From Streptomyces alboflavus (GTDB taxonomy: Bacteria > Actinomycetota > Actinomycetes > Streptomycetales > Streptomycetaceae), in assembly GCF_000716675.1 (NCBI RefSeq), contig NZ_JNXT01000004.1:124001-188000 (forward strand): a DNA stretch of 64,000 bases. Reading direction: 5' to 3'. Made by a program: the position numbers and the translations under genes. Each line of letters starts with the position of its first letter. Position 1 is the first letter of the stretch. Positions 1-7,404 of this stretch are shown piece after piece. Under the pieces are notes generated by a model that did no database searches, had not been told where the DNA came from, and saw nothing but the letters and a program-made list of their open reading frames with translations.

Positions 1-294
1 TTCTGTTGGCCCCCAGTGGCTTGCCCGCAACACACTGCCACGGAAACCAGCGCCTGATGAGGGTGACCGTTCTCGTACGAACAGCCAAGCCGTCTTGTCA
101 AGGGCCTTGAAGTAACTTCCCCCCATCGAGTGGCAGTGCTCTCCCGTGAATCGTTCCCGCACTCCGCGTCGCAGCCCTGCCCGATACGGTGATCCGCCAG
201 GCACCCTGGCCCCTGGTGACCTCCTCGTTCCGGTTGCCACACGGCAGCCGCCCCCGGCCGCGCGCACTGGCCGGGGCTCGCCCTGGGGGGATTA
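1..294. other. Left-edge stretch without a recognisable gene
   Basis: No frame here has convincing coding character or a good ribosome site. The stretch presumably holds the promoter of the STAS gene at 295 and perhaps that of a gene left of the window. I saw no strong -35/-10 pair and no stable terminator hairpin. Confidence 0.4.
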
Positions 295-684
295 GTGCAT
301 CAGGACAGGTTGAGCGAATTCACGTGCGAGAACCCGGAGTTACCACCGCGGGTGTACGAGGTCGGCAACGCCACCGTCGTGGAGCTCTACGGCGACATGG
401 ACCTCGTGGGGTTCCAGCGCACGCTCCCCCACCTCGACCCGGTGACGGCGGGCCCGGCCCGGGTCGTCGTGGTCGACCTGACGCGTGCCACCTTCCTCGA
501 CTGCTCCGGCCTCTCCCTGCTCATGCGGGCCCACCGCCGCCTCACCTCCCGGGGCGCGGCGCTGCGGGTGGTGTGCGCCGACCCCATGACCCTGCGCGTC
601 ATGGGCATCACCGGCCTGAAGGCGACGCTGTCCCCGGTCGCCTCCGTACGGGAGGCGCTGGCGCAGCCCCGCCGGGACCCTTGA
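295..684 (+). CDS. STAS-domain anti-sigma factor antagonist
   Basis: A 129-residue protein with a single STAS fold, the family of SpoIIAA/RsbV/BldG-type antagonists. These are phosphorylated by an HPK-like anti-sigma kinase and release a sigma factor when unphosphorylated. The segment VVVDLTRATFLDCSGLSLL (about residues 58-76) matches the phospho-acceptor loop, with the serine in DCSGL as the expected site. It starts at GTG 295, a few bases after a G-rich run. No kinase or sigma gene lies beside it, so its partner is probably encoded elsewhere. The fold assignment is firm and the specific role is open. Confidence 0.86.
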   Translation: MHQDRLSEFTCENPELPPRVYEVGNATVVELYGDMDLVGFQRTLPHLDPVTAGPARVVVVDLTRATFLDCSGLSLLMRAHRRLTSRGAALRVVCADPMTLRVMGITGLKATLSPVASVREALAQPRRDP

Positions 685-849
685 CCGGGGACGGCCCCGG
701 GCCCCGGACCGCACGCCCGGGACCCGCACGGCCGCGTCGCTCCCGCGAACCACCGGGCGGAATCGCGAGCCCCGCGACGGTGTGGAAGGGTGGAAAACGC
801 CAGAAAACAGCGCAACCGGCGCCATCCCACCTCCGAGAGGAGCCCGGCC

Positions 850-927
850 ATGTCCTCGAAGCGACGCCGCAAGAAGAAGGCCCGCCGCAAGCACGCGGCC
901 AACCACGGCAAGCGGCCGCAGTCCTGA
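850..927 (+). CDS. Very short basic protein, probable ribosomal protein bL37
   Basis: A 25-codon gene (ATG 850, TGA 925-927) preceded by a strong GAGAGGAG ribosome site. The product starts MSSKRRRKKKARRK and ends with an NHGKRP motif plus two residues, so almost half of it is Arg or Lys. The composition and the NHGKRP tail match, as I recall them, the tiny actinobacterial large-subunit protein bL37. Such genes are often missed because of their size. The strong ribosome site and uninterrupted frame support it. The alternative is an unrelated basic peptide. Confidence 0.72.
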   Translation: MSSKRRRKKKARRKHAANHGKRPQS

Positions 928-1107
928 CGGCAGGGCCGCCGCGGGCGGGGCGGCGCCGGGTTTCTGGTCCCCGTGCAGGGACGCAATGGGGACACGGGCG
1001 TATCCCCGCACAGCCATGACCGGTACTCCGCCCGCGGCGCCGGAACGAGCCGCGGCCCGACGACTGCCGTAAGCGCGGCGCGCGCCGTGCCGAGGTCCGG
1101 CCGCTGC

Positions 1108-1146
1108 GTCCGTCGCGGCCGTCCGTCGCGGCCGTCCGTCGCGGCC
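1108..1146. repeat. Three exact copies of a 13-bp tandem repeat
   Basis: GTCCGTCGCGGCC occurs three times head to tail at 1108-1120, 1121-1133 and 1134-1146. It lies in the non-coding space between the bL37-like gene and the 3' end of the minus-strand membrane protein gene. It is probably a slippage product, since no function is apparent. Confidence 0.8.
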
Positions 1147-1192
1147 GGGAAGGGATGCGGCGCGAGACAGCCGGGGATTCGCCGGGGCTCGG

Positions 1193-1846
1193 TCATCCCG
1201 CCCCGCCGTCGAGCAGCCAGTGATGGCGCAGCCGCAGCGCCCGCTCCGTGCTGGCCGCCGTGGCACCGAGCCCCACCAGGACGTTGCCCCATGCCGACAG
1301 GTCCACGGGCGAGGTGAAAGCACCGACGTGCCGGGCGATCTCCTCCGGCCGGGTGAGCTGTTCGCCGAGCTGGGAGGCGAGCAGGAGCAGGGCGACGACG
1401 AGCACGGCCGACGACACATGACCGACCCAGCGGCTCAGTTCGGGGTGCGCGCGGTCGACGTACGCGCGGCGCCCTTCGGCGGAGTCGCGGTCGGGGACGA
1501 GTGGGTGCTCGGCTCCCTCGGTGGTCACGTAATGGCAGCGCCTGAGCCCGAAGACACTCGTGCTCACCTCGACCGTGCCCCCGTGGACGGGGAAGGCGGC
1601 GGGGAGTTTGGACCGGGCGTGTTGTCTGCCGTCGACGTACAGATGGGCATGGACGACGCCGGACCCGTCGGTCCGCCCGTGCATGACGTCGACGGCGTAG
1701 ACGACCTGCCGACCGTCGTCGTGCGTCAGCCGGAGGTAGAAGAGCGCGCGGGAGAGCAGCTGCCACCAGCGGAAGGGCCGCAGCGGCCGCCCGTCACCTG
1801 GCCTCACCCGCCGGGCGGCCCGGCGCCGCCGCCACTCCTTGATCAT
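1193..1846 (-). CDS. Predicted membrane-anchored protein of unknown function
   Basis: A 217-residue protein from ATG 1846. The N terminus is very basic (several Arg in the first 25 residues). A soluble, strand-rich middle follows, then a hydrophobic stretch near residues 143-160 (SSAVLVVALLLLASQL) that looks like a membrane helix. A weaker helix may lie near the C terminus. I do not recognise the family. It is divergent from the histidine kinase gene at 2078 with about 230 bp between them, so the two may share a regulatory region. Coding character is good, but the function is unknown. Confidence 0.62.
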   Translation of the reverse strand: MIKEWRRRRAARRVRPGDGRPLRPFRWWQLLSRALFYLRLTHDDGRQVVYAVDVMHGRTDGSGVVHAHLYVDGRQHARSKLPAAFPVHGGTVEVSTSVFGLRRCHYVTTEGAEHPLVPDRDSAEGRRAYVDRAHPELSRWVGHVSSAVLVVALLLLASQLGEQLTRPEEIARHVGAFTSPVDLSAWGNVLVGLGATAASTERALRLRHHWLLDGGAG

Positions 1847-2065
1847 GGCTCCGCTCCCGTCGCGACCGTGCGGTCGTTCTCACTCGTGCTCAGCGGTGGC
1901 AGCCAACGGTGTCGGCGTACCGGTGGAACGACCCTCTCCCACCGGCGCGACCGGCACATCGGCCCGTCGGACAGAACCGTCCCCGACCAAGGGCGAGGCG
2001 GTCGTTCGACTCTGGTCGAAGGGCATACCCGCCTCAGGTCGGACGCGGTGATCGCGCGGTCTCGT

Positions 2066-2071
2066 GATAAT
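2066..2071 (+). promoter_or_regulatory. Candidate -10 element for the histidine kinase gene
   Basis: GATAAT ends six bases before the GTG start at 2078, so transcription would begin at or next to the start codon and the mRNA would be leaderless. No convincing -35 hexamer is visible 16-18 bp upstream, which lowers confidence. Confidence 0.4.
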
Positions 2072-2077
2072 TGCCGG

Positions 2078-3256
2078 GTGAACACGGACGTCGCGCCACC
2101 GCTCGGATGGTGGCAGCAGACCTGGCGCCTGGCGGCGGCCGTCGCCGTGGGCCTGTCGGCCTGGCTGTCCGTCGGAGTGCTGCTGCACCGGGAGGCGGGT
2201 GGCACGGGTTCCTGGTTCCTCATCGGTGATCCGCTGGTGGCTCTCGGCTGCCTGACCGCGCTGCTGTGGCGGCGCCGGTTCCCGCGGGCCGTCGCCATGG
2301 CCGCCGCGATCGCGGCGACCGCGTCGGCGCTCGCCGGCGGCACCGCGCTGGTCGCGCTGGGCTCGGTCGCCACCCGTCGCCGGCCAGTGGAGATCGGGGG
2401 TGTCGCGCTGGTCTACGTGGCCGCGTCCCGGTTGCCCTCGCCCTACCCCACTCAGGACGCGCCCGGCTCGACGTGGGTCCAGCTCGCGTTCCCGGCACTG
2501 GCCGCAGGCATCGCGGTGGCCGTGGGCATGGCCGTCGGCGCGCGCCGCGTCGAGGTGCGGTCCCTGCGGGAGCGGGCGGAGAGCGCGGAACGGGAGCAGA
2601 CCGCACGAGCCGCGCAGGCACGGGCCCTGGAGCGCAACCGGATCGCCCGCGAGATGCACGACGTGCTCGCGCACCGGATCTCCCTGGTCGCCCTGCAGGC
2701 CGGAGTACTCGACCACCGCGGCGACCTCACCTCCGAGGAGAACCGCGTGCTTGTCCGCGGCATCGCCGAGGGCTCCCACCAGGCCCTGGAGGAACTGCGC
2801 GACGTCCTCGGCGTCCTCCGCGCGGAACCCGGCCGCCCCGAACCACCACAGCCCGACCTCGACCACGTCCCCGCCCTGGTCGAGGACGCACGTGCCTCCG
2901 GCCTCGACGTCACGCTCAGCACCACCGTGGCGGGCAAGCCGTCCGACGTCGTCGCGCGCACCTGCTACCGGATCGTCCAGGAAGGACTCACCAACGCCGC
3001 CAAGCACGCGCCGGGCGCCCGCGTGTGCGTCGCCCTGGAGGGAGCAGCGGGCGACCGGCTCACCGTCAGCGTCCGCAACTCGGCGACCGCGGGCGCGACG
3101 GCGCGGCCCCCGGCGTCGGGATTCGGGCTGCTCGGCCTCAGCGAGCGGGTCGGCCTCGTCGGCGGAGAGCTCGACCACCACCCCACCCCCGGCGACGGCT
3201 ACCTCCTCACGGCCGCCCTGCCCTGGCCGAACCCCGTGCTCGAGAAGAGAACCTGA
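2078..3256 (+). CDS. Two-component sensor histidine kinase, NarL/DesK class
   Basis: A 392-residue membrane kinase. Residues 1 to about 165 carry several hydrophobic helices and little extracellular loop, so the signal is probably sensed in or near the membrane. A dimerisation/phospho-acceptor domain of the HisKA_3 type follows, with RIAREMHDVLAHR placing the phosphorylated His at residue 194. A C-terminal HATPase region contains the N-box-like EGLTNAAKHA and GFGLLGLSERV. The GTG start is chosen because the open frame further upstream lacks coding features. The response regulator gene starts at the base after this stop codon, so the two are a cognate, translationally coupled pair. Confidence 0.88.
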   Translation: MNTDVAPPLGWWQQTWRLAAAVAVGLSAWLSVGVLLHREAGGTGSWFLIGDPLVALGCLTALLWRRRFPRAVAMAAAIAATASALAGGTALVALGSVATRRRPVEIGGVALVYVAASRLPSPYPTQDAPGSTWVQLAFPALAAGIAVAVGMAVGARRVEVRSLRERAESAEREQTARAAQARALERNRIAREMHDVLAHRISLVALQAGVLDHRGDLTSEENRVLVRGIAEGSHQALEELRDVLGVLRAEPGRPEPPQPDLDHVPALVEDARASGLDVTLSTTVAGKPSDVVARTCYRIVQEGLTNAAKHAPGARVCVALEGAAGDRLTVSVRNSATAGATARPPASGFGLLGLSERVGLVGGELDHHPTPGDGYLLTAALPWPNPVLEKRT

Positions 3257-3934
3257 GTGGACACCGAACAGCCGAAGGTGCGCGTCGTCATCGTCGACGA
3301 CGAACAACTCGTGCGCATGGCCCTGCGGCTCATCATCGACGGCGAACCGGACCTGACCGTCGTCGCGGAGGCAGCCGACGGCAACGCCGCGCTCACCGTC
3401 GTGGACGAACACCGGCCGGACGTCGTCCTGATGGACGTGCGCATGCCCCGACGCGACGGCCTCAGCGCGACCCGCGAACTCCTCACCCGAAGGCCCGCGC
3501 CCCACGTGCTCGTGCTGACCACCTTCGACTCCGACGATCTGGTGCTCGGCGCGCTGCGCGCCGGAGCACTCGGGTTCGTGCTCAAGGACACCCATCCACC
3601 CCAGATCCTCGACGCGGTACGGACCGTCGCGGGCGGCAACCCCGTCCTGTCGCCCGCGGCCACGGCACGAGTGATCGCCGCGGCCACGGGACCGCGGTCC
3701 GCGCACGCCGCCGACCCGACCCGCGAAGCCGCGCGGAACCGGCTGTCCACCCTGACCGAACGGGAACGCGAAACCGCCCGGGCCATCGCGGACGGCCTGG
3801 GCAACCCGGAGATCGCCCAGCGCCTGCGCATCAGCGTGGCGACCGTCAAGGCACACACGACCAACCTGTTCGCCAAGCTGGCGGTCGAGAACCGGGTGCA
3901 GATCGCACTCCTGGTCCGCGACGCGGAGCAGTGA
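3257..3934 (+). CDS. NarL/LuxR-family response regulator
   Basis: A 225-residue DNA-binding regulator. The receiver domain has the acidic pair in VIVDDEQ, the phospho-acceptor Asp60 in VVLMDVRMPRRDG and the conserved Lys in FVLKDTHPP. The C-terminal LuxR-type helix-turn-helix spans about residues 162-225, with LTEREREtARAIADG and SVATVKAHTTNLFAKL. It begins with GTG directly after the kinase stop codon, so the pair is co-translated. Targets cannot be read from sequence, although the convergent sugar transporter genes are immediate neighbours. Confidence 0.9.
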   Translation: MDTEQPKVRVVIVDDEQLVRMALRLIIDGEPDLTVVAEAADGNAALTVVDEHRPDVVLMDVRMPRRDGLSATRELLTRRPAPHVLVLTTFDSDDLVLGALRAGALGFVLKDTHPPQILDAVRTVAGGNPVLSPAATARVIAAATGPRSAHAADPTREAARNRLSTLTERERETARAIADGLGNPEIAQRLRISVATVKAHTTNLFAKLAVENRVQIALLVRDAEQ

Positions 3935-3935
3935 C

Positions 3936-4865
3936 TCAGCCCTTGCTCGACCCCAGCGTGAGACCCGCGATGAAGTGCCGTTGCAGCAGCAGGAAGACGA
4001 GGATCGTCGGCAGGGCCACCAGGACCGATCCCGCCGCAAGCAGGTTGTAGTCCGTGAAGAACTGGCCGCGCAGGTTGTTCAGGGACGAGGTGATCGGGAG
4101 CTTGTCGGGGTTGGAGATGAAGATCAGGGCCCAGAGGAAGTCGTTGTAGATCCAGGTGAACTCGAGCGTGGCGAGGGCCGCGATCGCGGGGCGGCACAGC
4201 GGCAGGGTGATCCGCCAGAACTGGGTCCAGACCCCGGCTCCGTCGACGATCGCCGCCTCCAGGATCTCCTTGGGCAGGGTGCGCATGAAATTGGACAGGA
4301 CGAAGACGCAGAAGCCCACCTGGAAGCCGATGTTGACGAGGATGACGGCCCAGTACGAGTCGTAGAGGGTCATCGAGTCGGACATCCACCAGGGCAGGTC
4401 GATCTTGAGGAACAGCACGTAGAGGGGTGTGACCAGGACCTGTGGGGGCAGCAGGTTGCCCGCGGTGAAGAACATCAGCAGGGCGAGGCTGCCGCGGACG
4501 TTGATGCGGGCGACGGCGAAGGCGACGAACGCGGCGAGGAAGAGCGTGATGATCACCGCGGGGACGGCGATGATCAGCGTGTTCATGAAGTACTTGCCCA
4601 TACCGGATTCGGTGTAGGCCTCGCGGTAGTAGTCGAAGGACAGCTTCTTCGGGAACGAGAAGTAGCCATGCTGGGCCGTCTCCTCGTACGGGCGCAGGCT
4701 GGCGTAGACGGCCAGCAGCAGCGGCGCGAGGAAGGCGAGCGACACCGCGGACAGGAAGATGTGGGCGCCGAAGCGGCCGCGGCGCGGGCGCCGTGGCGGG
4801 CCGGACTCCCGGGCGGGCGGTGCGGATCGGCCGGGACGGGTGGTGGCACGGATGTCCGCGGTCAT
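3936..4865 (-). CDS. Carbohydrate ABC transporter permease, MalG type
   Basis: A 309-residue inner-membrane permease of the MalG/CUT1 family. It has about six membrane helices and the cytoplasmic coupling loop EAAIVDGAGVWTQFWRITLPLCRPA, the EAA motif that docks on the ATPase. The first 40 residues are hydrophilic and rich in Arg and Pro. Its ATG (4865) overlaps the TGA of the upstream permease in an ATGA arrangement, which indicates translational coupling. No ATPase gene follows. In streptomycetes such systems are commonly energised by a shared MsiK-type ATPase encoded elsewhere. Confidence 0.9.
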   Translation of the reverse strand: MTADIRATTRPGRSAPPARESGPPRRPRRGRFGAHIFLSAVSLAFLAPLLLAVYASLRPYEETAQHGYFSFPKKLSFDYYREAYTESGMGKYFMNTLIIAVPAVIITLFLAAFVAFAVARINVRGSLALLMFFTAGNLLPPQVLVTPLYVLFLKIDLPWWMSDSMTLYDSYWAVILVNIGFQVGFCVFVLSNFMRTLPKEILEAAIVDGAGVWTQFWRITLPLCRPAIAALATLEFTWIYNDFLWALIFISNPDKLPITSSLNNLRGQFFTDYNLLAAGSVLVALPTILVFLLLQRHFIAGLTLGSSKG

Positions 4866-5776
4866 TTCTCGCGCGCTCCTCTCAGCTCCTGGACCAGGAA
4901 CGTCACGATGAATCCCAGGGAGACACCGAGCAGGACCACGGCGATGGCGGAGCCGAATCCGATGCGGCTCGCCTCGCCGATGATGTTGTCGGTGATGAGC
5001 ACGGACAGCAGTTCGAGGCCGTTGCGGCCCTTGTTCACCGCGTACACGATGTCGAAGGCGCGCAGCGCCTCGATGACGGTGATGACGCCGACGATGACGT
5101 TCACCGGGCGCAGCGTCGGCAGGGTGACGCGGAAGAACGTCTGGCGTTCGTTCGCGCCGTCGATGGCCGCCGCTTCCTTCAGGGCCGGGTCGACGGACTT
5201 CAGTCCGGCCAGATAGAGGATCATCACGTAGCCGGTGTGCCGCCAGCTCGCGGCCAGCATCATCATCCACAGGTTGATGTCGGAGTCGCCGAGCCAGTCC
5301 ACGGGGTCGTGGGGGTCGTTCAGGATCGTGTTGACGACGCCCTGGTCGGTGCCGAGCAGGAGCTGTGCCATGAAGCCGACGACGGCGAGGGACAGCACGA
5401 CCGGCATGTAGAGCACGGACTGGTAGAAGCGGCTGAAGCGGATGCCGCGGTCGATGAGGACGGCGAGGAAGAGCCCGAAGGGCGTCGCGACCAGGCCGAG
5501 GAAGGCGATCCACAACAGGTTGTGGCGGACCGCCGGCCAGAACGCGGGATAGTCCTGGACCAGGTTCTCGTAGTTGTCGCCACCCACCCAATGGATGTCG
5601 CCGATGCCGTCCCAGGACGTGAAGGACAGGCCGACGGAGGCCAGGGCCGGGCCCCAGACGATGACGATGTCCAGCAGGACGGGGATGCCAAGGAGCACGC
5701 CGAGCACGGCGATGTCACGGCGCGTGAAGCGCCGCGTCGCCCGCCGACCGGCGCGCCGCGCGGTTTTCTGCGGCAC
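4862..5776 (-). CDS. Carbohydrate ABC transporter permease, MalF type
   Basis: A 304-residue permease with an Arg-rich N terminus, about six membrane helices and the EAA loop KEAAAIDGANERQTFFRVTLP. It pairs with the MalG-type permease to form the translocation pore. The gene overlaps the downstream permease by four bases and follows the binding-protein gene after about 100 bp that hold a tandem repeat. The substrate is probably a sugar or oligosaccharide, given the alpha-galactosidase next door. The specificity is inference. Confidence 0.9.
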   Translation of the reverse strand: MPQKTARRAGRRATRRFTRRDIAVLGVLLGIPVLLDIVIVWGPALASVGLSFTSWDGIGDIHWVGGDNYENLVQDYPAFWPAVRHNLLWIAFLGLVATPFGLFLAVLIDRGIRFSRFYQSVLYMPVVLSLAVVGFMAQLLLGTDQGVVNTILNDPHDPVDWLGDSDINLWMMMLAASWRHTGYVMILYLAGLKSVDPALKEAAAIDGANERQTFFRVTLPTLRPVNVIVGVITVIEALRAFDIVYAVNKGRNGLELLSVLITDNIIGEASRIGFGSAIAVVLLGVSLGFIVTFLVQELRGAREK

Positions 5777-5836
5777 GGGGTGCGTTCCTCCCGAATCAGC
5801 TCACGGATCAGCTCAGGCCCACGCGTCGGCGCACGT

Positions 5837-5884
5837 ATCGACTCATGTATCGACTCATGTATCGACTCATGTATCGACTCACGT
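5837..5884. repeat. Four 12-bp tandem repeats at the end of the binding-protein gene
   Basis: The unit ATCGACTCATGT occurs at 5837-5848, 5849-5860 and 5861-5872, and as ATCGACTCACGT at 5873-5884. The last copy contains the stop codon of the binding-protein gene (5881-5879 on the minus strand), so each copy carries a TGA in the transcript sense. The repeats lie between the binding-protein and permease genes and could set the spacing of a leader or mRNA-stability element. Confidence 0.9.
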
Positions 5885-7195
5885 GGAGAAGATGTTCTTC
5901 TTCTGGCGTTCGATGCTGTTGACGAGCCCGTCGACGTCCTTCGGGTTGTCGATGAAGTCCTGCAGCGCCTTGATCATCACGGTCTGCGCGAAGTCGGGGC
6001 GGGTGTCCCGGTCGAGGAACTGCGAGATGTGCTTGGCCTTGGAGACGAGTTCGGCGGACTTCTTCTGCAGCGGGCTGTATTTCGCGGTGTCGGCGCCGTC
6101 GTTGACCGCGACGTTGTTGGGGTCGCCCTTGAGATACACGTCCTCGGCCTCGGCGGTGCCGAGCCAGGCGAGCAGGTCCTTGGCGCCCTCCACGTTCCTG
6201 GACTTCTTGGCGACGAGGAATCCGTCGATGGGCGCCTCCACCGCGTCCCGGCCGAACTGCGGGTCGATCTCCGGGAAAGGGAAGAAGTCGATGTCGTCGC
6301 GCTCGTTCACCGGGAACTGGGAGCCGGGGTGCGGCATGCCGAAGACGGCCATGGCGGTCTTGCGCTGCTGGAGGCCCTGCCCGGCCTCCTCCCAGGTCCG
6401 GCCGAGCGCGCCCTTCTGGTAGTACGGCATGAGTTCGCGCCACAGGTCGAAGACCTTCTTGACCTTCTGGTCGGTCCACGCCTCCTCGCCCGCCATCAGG
6501 CTCTTGTGGAACTCGTATCCGTTCAGGCGCATGTTGATGTAGTCGAAGGTGCCCATGGCGGGCCAGCCGTCCTTGTCGCAGAAGGCGACCGGGGTGCCGT
6601 CCTTGTGCATCTTCTTGGCCAGGGCGATGAACTGGTCCCAGTTCTCGGCCTGTTCGTATCCCTGCTTCTCGAAGAGGCTCTTCCGGTGGAAGACGGCCCA
6701 CGGGTAGTAGTAGTACGGCACGAAGTACTGCTTGCCCTCGTGGGTCGACTGTTCCTTCAGCGCGGGCGAGAAGCCCTTGAAGTCCTTCCAGACGTCACTG
6801 ATCTCGATGAGCAGGCCCTTTTCGGCGAAGTACTGCATGCGGTAACCGGCGAACCACATGAAGACGTTGTCCGGTGAACCCTGGAGATAGCGCGTGATGT
6901 TCTGCTGGAATTCGTTGTGCTCTGTGGTGTTGACCTTGACCTTTTTGTCGCTCTGCTTCTCGTACGCGGCGAAGGCCGCGGCGAAGGCCTTCTTCGGTAC
7001 GGCGTCCGAGGCGTTGGAGCCCACCGTCACTTCGTTCTTGTTGCCGCCGGGCCCGTCGCCGCAGGCGGTGAGCAGCGCGGGCAGGGTGACCGCTCCGGCG
7101 CCCACGGCCGTACCGCGCAGGAGACTCCGCCGGGACATCGGATGTCCAGCCCCACCGCGCGGGGTCGGTGGACCGGTGAACGATGACTGCGTCAT
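5879..7195 (-). CDS. Sugar-binding lipoprotein of an ABC transporter
   Basis: A 438-residue extracellular solute-binding protein (family 1 type). Residues 21-45 form a twin-arginine signal (SRRSLLRG) ending in a lipobox LTAC, with Cys45 as the lipidated residue, so it is exported folded and anchored outside the membrane. The mature part shows typical binding-protein features such as VFMWFAGYRMQYFAEKG and PIDGFLVAKKS. ATG 7195 is preceded by GAGGAGGGG. It is first in a binding-protein, MalF, MalG operon and divergent from an alpha-galactosidase. It may bind alpha-galactosides, though this is inferred from context only. Confidence 0.9.
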   Translation of the reverse strand: MTQSSFTGPPTPRGGAGHPMSRRSLLRGTAVGAGAVTLPALLTACGDGPGGNKNEVTVGSNASDAVPKKAFAAAFAAYEKQSDKKVKVNTTEHNEFQQNITRYLQGSPDNVFMWFAGYRMQYFAEKGLLIEISDVWKDFKGFSPALKEQSTHEGKQYFVPYYYYPWAVFHRKSLFEKQGYEQAENWDQFIALAKKMHKDGTPVAFCDKDGWPAMGTFDYINMRLNGYEFHKSLMAGEEAWTDQKVKKVFDLWRELMPYYQKGALGRTWEEAGQGLQQRKTAMAVFGMPHPGSQFPVNERDDIDFFPFPEIDPQFGRDAVEAPIDGFLVAKKSRNVEGAKDLLAWLGTAEAEDVYLKGDPNNVAVNDGADTAKYSPLQKKSAELVSKAKHISQFLDRDTRPDFAQTVMIKALQDFIDNPKDVDGLVNSIERQKKNIFST

Positions 7196-7264
7196 GTCCC
7201 CTCCTCGGGGTGCAACCGAACACAACCGAACGCGAGGATTGGATCTCACTCCCACGAGTCCCCG

Positions 7265-7283
7265 CCGTCAAGGGTTTTGACGG
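7265..7283. promoter_or_regulatory. Inverted repeat between transporter and alpha-galactosidase
   Basis: CCGTCAA-GGGTT-TTGACGG is a perfect 7-bp inverted repeat with a 5-bp centre, in the 209-bp divergent region. Each arm contains TTGACG pointing outwards, usable as a -35 hexamer for each direction. On the minus strand TTGACG is followed 17 bp later by TGAGAT. A repressor bound here could control both operons at once. The regulator is unknown. The sequence does not match the palindrome beside the LacI gene. Confidence 0.55.
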
Positions 7284-7404
7284 GGACGGCCCGAACCGTT
7301 ACCGCTCCTCTTCCAACAGAGTTCAACACGCCCTACCGTAAGCGCGCACGAGTGACACGTACACGAAGACATCCCATCTTCCGCGAGTACGGAGGAACGT
7401 CACG

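Noticed and set aside
1220..2077. A longer N terminus for the histidine kinase
   Set aside because: The extension overlaps the minus-strand membrane protein gene and lacks membrane or sensor features. A GTG with a nearby -10 element is at 2078.
5837..5884. CRISPR-like array
   Set aside because: The 12-bp units abut without spacers, so this is a simple tandem repeat. No cas gene is present.
4793..6877. A 694-codon plus-strand frame
   Set aside because: It is opposite the two permease and binding-protein genes and includes the 12-bp repeat as a translated tandem. There is no independent support.
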